Origin: Hemerocallis citrina
Lineage: Eukaryota; Streptophyta; Magnoliopsida; Asparagales; Asphodelaceae
Direction of reading: 5' to 3'
DNA length: 64,000 nt
NCBI GenBank assembly: GCA_017893485.1
Contig: JACEHZ010000365.1
Location: 186,001-250,000, forward strand
The position numbers and the translations under genes are program-made. Below the pieces are notes generated by a model. The model ran no database searches and had not been told where the DNA came from. It saw only the letters and a list, made by a program, of their open reading frames with translations. Of this stretch, positions 53,722 to 64,000 are shown one piece after another (position 1 is the stretch's first letter; the number at the start of each line of letters is the position of its first letter).

Positions 53722-55821
53722 ATGTCTTCTCTTTCCCCTACTTCGGAGCCCTCCCCCTCTACTGGCAAAGTGCCGTCTCCGAGTCAGGTGCCTCGCGTCG
53801 ACAGAGGCAAGAGAGTCGATGGTTGGGATACCATAGTGGAGGATCCGAAGCGTATGGGGGAGTTCGGGAGGCTGCCTGGTGTCTTGACGGGGCTCCATAG
53901 GGTTCGAGAGCTTCCGGAGGAGCACGCCGAACGTATCATATACTGGAGGGGACGGAGCTTCGAGGAGAACGCTGTGAGGGAGACTTCGGAAGCGGACGAC
54001 ACCGTCTCGATCCTCAACGAGGCGGACCTGGTGGCGATCCGGGATTGCTTTCAGATCCCGGAGGAGTTCGAGCTGATGCTGCCGGGTCCCGGGCTGAGGG
54101 CCAACTCGCCGATGCCAGTAAACATGTGTTTCTGGCCGGTCAATACCTTCATTGCCGGAGCGCGTCTGCCACTCCACTCCTTCACCGTCCAAGTGCTGAG
54201 GTGGTTCAGGGTCAGCCCCATCCAGCTAATGCCGAACATGTGGTCATCAATGGGTTTGTGCTCCACTGTCAGGCAGCCGAGATCGAGCCGGATTTGAGGG
54301 TGCTTCGGACGCTGTACCGACTTCATCAGCAGCACAAGTCAGAATTTAGATACTACCTGGCTTCGAGGCACGGTGCTCGGCTCGTCAGCTGCCCCGATTC
54401 AATAAAATACTGGCGAGACAAGTACTTCATCGTTCGGAGCCGCGAGCCGTAGTGCATACCCTCGGATTGGGTTAAAGAAGTAACAAAGAGGGTAAAGGAG
54501 CTTCCAGTGCTTTACCCCAACGAAGAAGAGATGGTTCAGATCCTCCTTGTCCAGCCAAAGTTCGATTGGCGAGACCTGACGGAGGAGGCACTCTTCAAGG
54601 GAGGGCTCTACTGCATAGATCCTACTATGCGGTTTTCTTTGTTCATTTTTCTTTTTCTCATTTGATTTTAACTTGTGTTCTAACCAAACTTTCTTTTGTT
54701 GCAGAAACGATGGATTACGATGCAATCGTGGCTCAACGGACGGCGCTCGGCAGCAAGACACCTCGGAAGCGAAAGAGGGTCGCCACGAAGGTGACCGCGC
54801 CGAAGCCAAAGACGGTTGACATCGCCGTTCAGGAGGCAGAGGCTTCGACAATGGTGACCCAGAGGAGGGCGACAGCAGCGACCTTGGCATTGGCCGAGGC
54901 TGGTAAGTTCCCGATGGCGGCTGCTCTCGGGATGGAGGCAGCCCCGCTGACGGCGGAGGCCGAAGTGTTCCTGACCGAGGAACATAAGAAGATTTTCGTT
55001 CCGAACTGCCAATTTCAGAAGTTGGATGGCTTCCTCAGCGATTCAACGTCGAGCATACAGGCTATCAAGCATTTGGCGACGCCGATGGACCGAGCCGCCA
55101 TGGATGCCAGAGGTGTGGGGGACGACGCCCTCGAGATCACTTGCTCGGCAGTGTCGGTGAGTATTTTGATTTCATACTTTTAGAAAACTTACTCATTTAT
55201 TTTTCTAACTTTTTCAACTTTGTGTTTTGGCTGCAGATAACCATCCACTTTGGTCATCTTATGGAGAAGATCAGCGAGCTCAAGAAGAACCTGAAGAAGG
55301 AGGTCGATCGAGCTCGAGCCGAGAAAGCTCGGATCGCCAATGAGCTCGACAAGTTGAAGGTCGAGGTGGATGGGAAGACGACGAGGTTGGAGTACCTCGA
55401 CGATCTCGTCAAGAAGCTCGAGGGCAATCTGCTTCGGCAGAAGGCAGAGGCGGCAAAGCAGCAAGCCGAGGCCGTAGAAGCTGCTAAGGTCGCTGTGGCA
55501 AAGGAAGCCGAAGTTGCGACCATGGAGAAGGCCCAAGGCTTCCTCGTGGCCAACATGGCCAAGTCATACGCTCGCACCATCAAGCAAGTCAGCAAGCACT
55601 ACCCCGAGGTCGACTGCTCCAGGTGGCGCCTCTTCCCCGACCACGTCGATGGTTTCGACGACGAGTCCAAGGGGGAAGTCGGGGAGGAAGACGCAGATGC
55701 CGAGGTCGAGATCGTCGGTGAGCGTCAGGGATCTGAGGTGACCCCTTTAGCGATCGTCGCTTCTTCGGGGGAATCCGACCCCGCCACTTCTCGACGCCCT
55801 AGGAAAGAGGTCGCCCCCTGA
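53722..55821 (+). pseudogene. Element G antisense gene 1: three exons, putative gypsy-type transposon domain, nearly intact
   Basis: Exon 1 is 53722-54624, intron 1 54625-54704 (80 nt), exon 2 54705-55156, intron 2 55157-55236 (80 nt, GTGAGT...TTGGCTGCAG), exon 3 55237-55821. Exon 1 has IPEEFELMLPGPGLRA, LPLHSFTVQVLRWFRV and PIQLMPNMW, the pattern of the plant putative gypsy type transposon (Transposase_28) family. Exon 2 begins KTMDYDAIVAQRT. Exon 3 is a Lys/Glu/Ala-rich coiled coil (ISELKKNLKKEVDRARAEKA) followed by HYPEVDCSRWRLFPD and an acidic end. Exons 2 and 3 are fully open and join in frame. Defects lie in exon 1 (about 4-nt loss near 54243; Trp-to-TAG at 54450) and in the first donor (CTATGC, where F has GTATGA). 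Function unknown. Confidence 0.75.
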
Positions 55822-56159
55822 CTTCAGCTTCTTTTTACTTTTACTTTTTTTTGTTTTTTTTGTTTTTGATGTATCGCCTAATTACGGACTGGCCACCGCA
55901 CTTTTGGAATGAATGAAACCTATCTTTTTCTTTGAATTCGACTATGTGTTTGTAAATCTTTGGCAATGTGTTTGCAGATTTTTTTTTGAAATTTGGCTAA
56001 GTGTTCACGTTGCTCTGCCTAGAAGCTTCGGCTACGTGTTCACAAAATTTTTGAAATTTTGCTAAGTGTACACGTCGACTTGTTCAGGAGTTTTGGGCTA
56101 TGTGTTTACTAAATTTGCTAATTTTTGCTAAGTGTTCTCGTCGTCTGCCTTGGAATTTT
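55822..56159 (+). repeat. Spacer with short repeats between antisense ORFs of element G
   Basis: T-rich. From about 55960 it holds three to four degenerate copies of a unit with GAAATTTTGCTAAGTGT and ACACGTCG/TTCACG. Equivalent, in the same antisense orientation, to 32341-32480 of F. It could be an intron if ORF 2 is a further exon, or a 3' untranslated region. Confidence 0.6.
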
Positions 56160-57115
56160 CTGCTCGTTGAGGTGACGCAGCTCGTCGAAGCGCATTATGT
56201 GGTTGAGGAGACTCATCTCGAGGCTGGCCTAGGGGTGACGAAGTTGTGCCTCGCTAGGTGCCGAGAGCGTCTTTACGAAATTGAGTTGGGGCTTCGCAGA
56301 GCGGAACGTGAGCGGAATCACCTGCAACTAATTGTAGGTCGTCGAGATATCGAGATTTGGAGGCTAGAAGAGAGGCTCGGGGAGACGACCCCTGAAGGTG
56401 ATGATAATGGTTCATCAACAGCCTTTAATCTCAGCCAAAGGCTTAGGCAACTCCGCCATTTCTTGAAAAAGATGACAACAGAGAGACGAACTGCAGCTGA
56501 GAGGGACGAATTGACGGTAGCAAGAGACGAGCTTTCGGCGGAGAGAGAAGAACTAACAGCAGCGATGGGCAAGTTGATGGCAGAACGAGATGAGTTGTCA
56601 GCAGCAATGATCAAGGTGACGGTGGAGATAGACGAGCTGAAGAGAGTTACTATCGATAAGAGCATTGAGGTTACTCATCTCCGTCAGATTATTACCGACA
56701 GCTCTGGTGCTGCAGGCCCCGCTCGGCTTCCTCGCTTAAAGATAGCTATGAAGGAGACACTCTGAAGAAACGAATCGTCGAACTGGATGCGGAGGTCGCT
56801 CGCCTCAAGCCCCAACCTAAACGAATCAATGTTAGAAGTACTTCATGTACTCGTGAAGAGAGCGACAGAGGAATTTCTTTTTACGAGCCTGCGACTCGCT
56901 CGCCCGTTGTTCGGCGGAGCCCCGGTGATGCACAAAGTGGAGTGGCTGCTTCGTCAAGCAGAGCGTCCGTTGGGACTACCGTCAGAGGCAGTGCTGAAGA
57001 TGCGTCTCAGTTTGCCAGTCTAGGGACAAGCTCTGAGGTTAGGCATCGGCCATACAGCGTTTGCCGTCCCTGGGTGTCTTTAAACTGGAGCATCCCTGCT
57101 CCGAGGAGGCATTGA
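56160..57115 (+). pseudogene. Element G antisense ORF 2: coiled-coil protein
   Basis: Homologue of the F protein at 31430-32313. It is open from about 56160 (LVEVTQLVEAHYVVEETHL) through a Glu/Arg/Leu coiled coil with repeats of the type AERDELTVARDELSAEREEL to HLRQIITDSSGAAGPAR. A frameshift at about 56763 follows, and in the next frame the conserved tail is read (VELDAEVARLKPQPKRINV, STSCTREESDRGISFYE) to PAPRRH and TGA 57113-57115. An ATG at 56100 is in frame but the homology starts later. Cellular role unknown. Confidence 0.65.
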
Positions 57116-57315
57116 AGTAGTCGTCTGTGTTTTTGTTCCTTTTGTTCTTCCAAGTTTTTGTATCTTGTCATAAGCATGAGAAGTTGGTCTTGTATCTTGT
57201 CAAATCTTGTAACTCATCGTAGAGGAGAGTAGATGGTCTTGTAAACTGAGCTGTTCCTCGAACTTTATTGAAACGAAACTTGTTTCCTCTTTTGTACTTA
57301 CATGTTTTGTTAATC

Positions 57316-58015
57316 ATCTATGGTTGCCGATAGTTGTAGGAGTAGTTTTGAATGGCGATTCACTTCTTACTCGCTTATGAGCGAGTAGTAGAGGCAGAGT
57401 TGAGCAAAGTTTTGGACTCCGAACTCGTTGTTTGAGTAAAGTTCAACAGTTGTGGGAGCAGTTCCGAATGGCGAACCTCTTCTAACTCGCTTAAGAGCAA
57501 GTTTGCGAAGCGGAATCGAGCCAAGTTTTAGACTCCGAACTCGTTGTTTGAGTAAAGTTCAACGATTGTGGGAACAGTTTTGAATGGCAAACCACTTCTA
57601 ACTCGCTTAAGAGCGAGCCTGCGAAGCGGAATCGAGCCAAGTTTTGGACTCCAAACTCGTCGTTTAAGTAAGTTTTAACGGTTGTGGGAGCAGTTCCGAA
57701 TGGCGAACCACTTCTAACTCGCTTAAAAGCGACCCTGCGAAGCAGAACCGAGCCATGTTATGGACTCCGAACTCATCATTGGGGTAAAGTTCGACGGTTG
57801 TGGGAGCAGTTTCGAATGGCGAACCACTTCTAACTCGCTTAAGAGCGAACTTGCGAAGCAGAATCGAGCCAAGTTTTGGACTTCGAACTCATCGTTTAAG
57901 TAAGATTTAAAGGTTGTGAGAGCAGTTCCGAATGACAAACCACTTCTAACTTGCTTAAGAGCAAGTTTGCGAAGCGGAATTGAGCCAAATTTTGGACTCC
58001 GACTCGTCGTTTAAG
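57316..58015. repeat. 116-bp tandem array of element G (about 6 copies)
   Basis: Hairpin-bearing units start near 57369, 57484, 57600, 57716, 57832 and 57948, a step of 115-116 bp. Core AACTCGCTTAAGAGCGAG, the complement of the unit in F. It lies between the ends of antisense ORF 2 and integrase, as in F. Confidence 0.92.
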
Positions 58016-58225
58016 AGAACACAATCGGGGTATTAAACAGAGAGATAAAACGATCACAAGAGAATTATTATGCAAATGAAGTTCTTTATTAATAATTGCT
58101 TAATCTGCTGCTTCTAAGTTGCAGGCCGTTATTACAATGAGAGAATGAAGAAATAAATACAAATAAAAAGAAGATAGGAACGACCCAACATTTGATGGTA
58201 CTCGGAGAGGCGTTCAAACATCCTC

Positions 58226-61203
58226 TTAGTACTTCAGTAAATGGTCGGTGTTCCATGTTCTTGGTATCTCCCTTCCTTCGAGGTCTTCAGGACAGTATGC
58301 TCCTGGCCGAACTACCTTGGAGACCTTGTATGGTCCTTCCCAATTCGGAGCTAGCTTGCTCTTTTTGCTGGGGAACAAGATGGCTAGCTTTCTGAGGACT
58401 AAGTCCCCCTCCTTAATATCTGTGGTATGGACCCTTCTATTGTAGGACTGCTCGATTCTTCTTTGATAGTTCTCTTGGTGAATCGAAGTTCTTTCACAGA
58501 GCTCATCGATATGGTCCAAATTGGCTCGAAGCTCTTTGGCGTTCTGCTTTTCGTTATATGAAACTAGGCGAGGAGATGGCAAACCAACTTCTAAGGGGAT
58601 CACGGCCTCGGATCCGTAGGTGAGGTTAAAGGGTGACTCTTCTGTGGGGATCCTTTTTGTAGTGCGGTAGTTCCACAATATGTTAGGAAGCTGTTCTGCC
58701 CATAATCCATTAGCCGACTTGTTTAGTCTCTTCTTGATGCCCGAGAGAATTTGCCTATTGACGTTCTCTATTTGGCCATTGGATTGAGGGTGGGAAACGG
58801 AGAACCGCTGCTGAATGTCGAGGTCTTCACATAAGGAGCGGAATGCTGCCTCTGCAAATTGAGTCTCGTTATCTGTTACCAAGACTCGAGGTATCCTGAA
58901 CCTGCAGATCACATTTTTCTAGAAGAACTGCTGCACTTTGTTCTCAGTTTTAGTTGATAGCGGTTCGACCTCGATCCACTTGGAGAAATACTCGATCGCA
59001 AGGACTAGGAACTTGAGCTGACCTGGAGCTGGTGGGAACGGACCTAGTAGGTCCATTCCCCACATTGCGAAAGGAACTGGACTTGAGAGAGATGTGAGTT
59101 GTGCTTGCGGTAGACGACAGATAGTGGAGAATTGATGACAGAGGCTGCATTGCCGGACATGTTGTTCTGCGTCCCGAAGGAGGGTAGGCCAGAAGTACCC
59201 ATAGTTCAAGACTTTTCTGACGAGGGACCTTGATCCCGAATGGGCTCCGCCTATCCCTTCGTGGAGTTCTTTCAAGGCATACAAGGCTTCTTCTGGAGAG
59301 AGACATCTCAAGTAGAGTCGGCCATCTACTTAGGTATAGGAGCGTTTGTACAAGACTCCCTCAACGAAGACGTACCGCTCTGCTCTCGTTCGAATTCGGC
59401 GAGCTTCTTTAGGATCTTAGGGAAGGTTCCCGTCTCTGAGGAACTCAATCAAAGGCCTCATCCAGTTATCCTTGAGTTGGACAGGTAGCAACTCCACTGA
59501 GTCGGGGGCTTCTTCTTCGATGTTGGGCCTTAGCAGAACTTCGATCAGGACGGTCTGCTCGAGGCCTTGGAGGAAGAAGGAGGCTAGCTTTGAGAGGGCA
59601 TATGCTTGGATGTTCTCCTCTCTAGGGATCCGCTGGAGTTGCGCTTCTTCGAACGAAGCCATGAGACTTTTGACCTTGGCTAGGTATTTGGCCATTCGGT
59701 CGTCTCGTGCCTCGTACTCTCCTAAGACCTAATTCACCATGAGCTGAGAGTCACTAAATATTCGAACCCACTGCGCTCCTGCCTTGCGAGCCATGCCCAG
59801 GCCTGCTATTGGGGCTTCTACTCAACTTCATTGTTGGAAGCCTTGAAATTGATGTGGAGGGAGTATTGAAGAACGAAGTTATCTGGGCCTGCCAGAATAA
59901 CTCCGGCTCCGCTCCCTTCAGCGCAAGAAGACCCATCTACATACACCGTCCAGATGGGTGGCCCATTTGGCGCTTGACTGACTTACAGGATTGTGCTTTC
60001 CACTATAAACTCGGCTAGGGCTTGAGCTTTGATAGCGGTCCGAGGCTGATAAGATATGTCGTGTTGACTTAGCTTGATTGACCACTTCATGAGACGTCCG
60101 GAGGTCTTGGACTTATACAAGACCTGCTTGAGCGGCTGGTCGGTAAGGACGACCACCGAATGGGATTGAAAATAGGGACGAAGCTTCCTGGCTGCCATAA
60201 CCAAGGCATAGGCTATCTTTTCCAATCTCGAATAGCGGAGCTCGGCATCTCTAAGGACCTTGCTCACATAATAAATAGGCTTCTGTGCCTTGTCTTCTTT
60301 CCTCACTAGGACAGCGCTTAGGGTTTGTTCGGAGGCAGCGAGGTAGAGGTAAAGGGTTTCCCCGGGTGTCGGCTTGCTGAGGAGTGGGGGGTTAACCAAG
60401 TAGGCTTTGAGTTGGTCGAACGACTCTTGCTGCTGCTGGCTCCACTCGAAGCCCTTAGCCCCCCTGAGGGCTTTGAAGAAAGGGAGACACTTTTCTCCGG
60501 ACTTGGAGAGGAAGCGCCCTATAGCTGCGAGGCGTCCTGTGAGCTTTTGCACTTCTTTCACATTTGTAGGATGGGCCATATTGAGTATGGCTTTTATCTT
60601 CTCGGGGTTGGCTTCGATCCCCCTCTGACTGACCATAAAGTCCAGGAATTTTCCCGATGAGACCCCGAGTGCACATTTATTCTGGTTTAGTCTCATGTTA
60701 TGCTTCCTTAAGACGTCGAAGGTTTCTTGGAGGTCGGCGACATGGTCGGACCCATGGATACTTTTTACTAGCATATCGTCGACGTAAACCTCCATGTTCT
60801 GCCCGATCTGATTCTTGAAGACCTTATTAACGAGGTATTGGTAGGTGGCACCTGCATTTTTAAGCCCAAAGGGCATTACTCTATAGCAGTAGAGACCTTG
60901 ATCTGTGACGAAGGACGTCTTCGAGATATCTGGGGAAAATATTCGGATTTGGTTGTATCCGAAGAAGGCGTCCATGGAGCCCAGCAGCTCATGGCCCGAA
61001 GTGGCGTCGATCAAGGTGTCGATGCTGGGGAGTGGGAAAGGATCCTTGGGGCATGCCTTGTTCAAATCTGTGAAGTCGATGTAAATCCTCCAACTTCCAT
61101 TGTCCTTTTTGACCATCACGATATTGGAGAGCCACTCCGGATAGTTGACCTCTTGTATGAACCGGGCTTTAAGGAGCTTCTCCACTTCTTTCTTTATGGC
61201 CTG
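58226..61203 (-). pseudogene. pol: Element G pol: RT, RNase H, second RNase H, integrase
   Basis: RT and RNase H are open for 400 codons (61185-59983). FTDLNKACPKD is near 61055, YVDDMLVKS near 60790, RNase H about 60370-60080. The second RNase H is near 59940-59740 (VDGSSCAEGSGA-type, broken). Integrase has the HHCC zinc region (GGAHSGSRSLVRKVLNYGY, about 59250), MWGMDLLGPF (about 59055) and an intact VTDNETQF (about 58870), ending WNTDHLLKY at 58226. Stops: TAG at 61204-61206 (Gln in F), TAG in VVN-VLGEYE near 59732, TAA near 59418, TAA at 59330-59332 (shared with F), TAG at 58919-58921 (Trp in F). Confidence 0.88.
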
Positions 61204-63994
61204 CTAGCGTTCAGGGGCGAACTTTCGCCTCTTCTGCTGGACCAGTTTGGACCCCGGAGCGACACTTAGATGGTGGACAAGGAGCTCTTCGAAAATCCCT
61301 GGCATGTCGGCGGTTGTCCATGCGAAGAGGTCATGGTTCTTCTTTATGCGCTGGACTATATCAGAACAGAGGGCCGAAGGAAGTGTTTTGCTGATGAGGA
61401 ATTTGCGGGTCGGATCTTCTTCCGAGAAGAGCACTTCCTCGAGCTCGTCTACCAGTTCCGACATTGGCTGGGTGTTCCCCTGGAAAATTTCAAGAGTCTC
61501 GAGGGAGAGGACGGGTCCTCCAGTTGAGGTCATATAACATTTGTGGGCCGTTTCCTGACTCCCCCTCACTTTCCCTACACCTGCCTTGGTGGAAAACTTC
61601 ATTTTTAGATGGTAAGCTGATGGAACGGCTTCTAAAGCAGCTAGGCCTGGTCGACCTAGGATCACATTGTAGGCGGCTTGGACGTCAACAACCATAAAGT
61701 CCATTGGCTCCGTTCGGGTAGTAGGAGTTTTGCCAGCAGTTACGTTGAGGGTTATAACACCTTCGATCGTCACTGGCACTCCCGTGAATCCATGGAACAT
61801 GTAGCCGGCAGGCTTGAGCCTGTCATTTGATAGTTTGAGTCCTCGGAAGGCCTCTAGAAAGAGGATGTTGACAGAACTACCATTATCCACTAGAATCCTT
61901 TCTACCTTGAAGTTAGCCATGTGGAGGTTGATCACCAGTGCATCACAGTAGGGGGTTCGGACACCCTCTAGATCTTCATTCGAGAAAGTAACCGGGACTC
62001 CAAGACCTTTGGGAGGGGTAGGCTGTGCACCGAATTGACTTCTCTGATGAAAGCCTTTCGAGATGAGTTAGAGGTTTCCCCCCATCGGACCTCCGTGGAT
62101 GAGGTGCAAGATGCGCTCTTCTTCGAATTTGGGAGTCTCGTCACGCCTCTTGGGCCGCTTGTTAGCTCCCCTGGGGGGGTGGAGGAAGATCGACCTGGTC
62201 CTTCCTTATAAACTTTGCCAGCTGCCCTCTCTGAATGAGGGCTTCGATCTTATTCTTCAGAGCCCGATAGTCATTGGTGTCGTACCCGTGATCTCGATGA
62301 TAGCGGCACCACTTCTCCTTATCCCTCTTCTTTCCAGGAGTATTCATCTTTGGGGCAGGAGGTAGGATCCCTTCTTTCTTTACTTCCATTAGAATGGTTG
62401 AGACATTGGCATTGAGAGGGGTAAACTTTTCAAATTTGGGAGGTGGATGATGCTGACCCCCATTGTCATTTTGGAGCTTTTTAGCTCTCTCGTCTTCAGC
62501 GGCCTTCCTTTTATTTCCAAAAGAGGATCCCTCGAATGTGGGACGATGTTCAGCTTCCTCCGCCCGGATGTACTTCTCGCTTCTGATAAGAAGGTCGGAG
62601 AAGTCTCGCAGGGACTTTTTGGCTAGGGAGGACCGGAGGTTCGAGTTGAGGACATTGGACTGGAAGGCAGCTGCAGCGATCGATTGGTCGATGGAGGCGA
62701 TGGATCTGGCTTCCGCGGTAAATCGCTTGACATAGTCTCTCAGTTTCTCGCCCTTCTTCTGACTAAGGAAGAGTAGTGAAATACTCATTTTTTCAGAGTG
62801 GCGGCTGCTCACGAAATAGGTTATGAAGAGGGTTTCGAACTGTTCAAAAGAGAAGATGGAGGACGGGGCGAGGCGGGAGTACCATTCCCGGGCCGGGCCT
62901 TTGAGAATGGCTGGGAAAGTCTTATATAGAAGGGCATCGGAGGCTTGATGGATCATCGTGAGAGTTTTGAAAACACTCGATGTGATCCATGGGGTCTGAC
63001 TCCCCCGTGTATGTCTCGAACTGTGGGGGCTTGAAGTTTACTGGAACAGGGGCTTCCATGATGGTTCGGGAGAACGGAGGTCTGCTTGGACAGAGGGTCC
63101 TCCCTCTTAGCTCATCATCCCTATCTAGTTGACCGAGGTGCCTCTTTATCTCGTGAAGACGGCGATAGACAGCATCATCCCTTCGACGGTATCCTGGTGA
63201 GCTTCTGGACTCGTCTTCATATGAAGGGGAGTGTGGGCTACGGCGACGGTAGCTCGGAGACTAGTGAGGACTAGGGATGTGATGGCGGTGGCTCGGAGCT
63301 TGAGGAGGACTTAGGGACCGATGGCGCGGGCTTTGAACCGGCTCAGGAGTAGGGACCCTCTGAACATTATTGTTGTTGTTTGGCGGGACATTGAGGGCCT
63401 GCAAGATTGATGCCTGGAACTCTTGGAATTTTGCTCAGGTGATGGGTCCGTTCTGGTCCCTCTGGGACTGTCGACCAGCAGGAGAATGGTGCCTTCTTTG
63501 ATGGTACTCGGGGGACTCCCTTCGCCTCCTATGAAGGGGGGACCTTCTGCGGTCGTGGCGGTGAGGAGATCGCGCATTTGGACGTTCTGAGCGGGAGGCT
63601 CCCTCTCGGGCCCGCCTCTCATCCAAACGGTGGCGAAGGTCTTTCTCTTTTTGCCAGTTGATTATGATGATGCAGATGTCTTCTGAAGGCCGAGGGTTAT
63701 GGGATGCCATGGAGTCGGTGGAAGGGTTATGTACGGAGATATGATCGCGGTGAAGAGGTTGCTTCTGAGGATGAGGACGAGAGGTCCCTATACCAGCGTT
63801 CTGGGGCTCGAGTTGAGCCCGTTGGGGTTGAGGATTCTGAAGAGGAGGCTACTCCTGCTGGTACGGCGGATCAGGCTGAGGAGGGAGTTGTCCCTACTGC
63901 TGGACGGGTTGGAGGGGAGCCTCCGGTTGCAGTTGAGGAATAGGAGTGGCCCTACGGTTGGACCCTCTGGATCTTACTTTCCTTGGTGGCATGG
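61204..63994 (-). pseudogene. gag: Element G gag-protease
   Basis: The start codon at 63994 (MPPRKVRSRGS) is only 7 bases from the window end. A basic N-terminal part (about 63990-63100) has several breaks. The Gag core (about 62950-62660, ASDALLYKTFPAILKGPA; AEARSIASIDQS), the knuckle WCRYHRDHGYDTND (Cys lost to Tyr, about 62300-62260) and protease (VDNGSSVNILF, about 61900-61870) follow, then a linker to RT. 61204-61935 is open for 243 codons and 62162-62956 for 264. Confidence 0.85.
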
Positions 63995-64000
63995 CTGGAG

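Larger units (their letters stand above)
51941..64000 (-). mobile_element. Element G: Tat-clade Ty3/gypsy retrotransposon with antisense gene cassette, cut by the right window edge
   Basis: Same plan as element F in the opposite orientation: truncated 3' LTR (51941-52051), AT-rich stretch, 68-bp tandem array (52672-53395), antisense promoter and gene 1 (53558-55821), short repeats, antisense ORF 2 (56160-57115), 116-bp array (57316-58015), then integrase, second RNase H, RNase H, RT, protease and gag on the minus strand up to the gag start (about 63994). The 5' LTR is beyond the window. It shares with F a stop codon and both antisense introns. Confidence 0.92.

Overview
The window is plant nuclear DNA (an angiosperm, probably a eudicot; I cannot name the species). 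It is a heterochromatin-like nest of transposable elements. I found no host protein-coding gene, tRNA, rRNA or CRISPR array. The evidence is plant-type LTR retrotransposons (Tat, chromovirus and Ty1/copia lineages), an L1-like LINE, a hAT transposon, a Stowaway-like MITE and a tiny Helitron. No organelle, bacterial or viral-genome context is visible.

Layout, left to right. Element A (1-6382, minus) is a Tat-clade Ty3/gypsy element cut by the window edge. Element B (6391-22999, plus) is an old Ty1/copia element. It is split by element C (7448-18342, plus), a very young Tekay/Del-like chromovirus with 2,822-bp LTRs and a perfect 5-bp target duplication. A, B and element F (23880-36836, plus, a second Tat element) all lie inside one decayed hAT transposon, whose pieces are 23000-23879 and 36842-38226 and whose other end is beyond the left edge. 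Element D (38397-45290, plus) is a second copia element of B's family, inserted at the junction of a short tandem duplication. After it come a degenerate LINE (about 46471-50287, plus), a MITE (50886-51471) carrying a 140-bp Helitron-like insertion, and element G (51941 to the right edge, minus), a third Tat element.

How the parts work. The Tat elements encode Gag, protease, reverse transcriptase, RNase H, a second archaeal-type RNase H and integrase. F and G also carry an antisense gene cassette between integrase and 3' LTR. It has its own TATA box, a three-exon gene (about 80-nt introns at conserved positions) related to the plant 'putative gypsy type transposon' family, and a downstream coiled-coil ORF. 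A copy-specific tandem array lies upstream and a shared 116-bp, hairpin-bearing array lies downstream, between the convergent coding units.

Element C has a separate acidic coiled-coil ORF before gag, a candidate 94-nt spliceosomal intron that would fuse gag to pol in frame, and a series of AGTCGACT palindromes in paired, hairpin-forming arrangement in its LTR. Copia element D has a candidate leader intron spanning the LTR/internal boundary.

Relative ages from LTR divergence seen by eye: C is youngest (about 2 differences in 2,822 bp), then D (about 15 in 1,080), then F (a few percent), then B (clearly older). Most nonsense codons in the dead elements are C-to-T or G-to-A changes at CAG, CAA, CGA or TGG codons, as expected from deamination of methylated cytosine.
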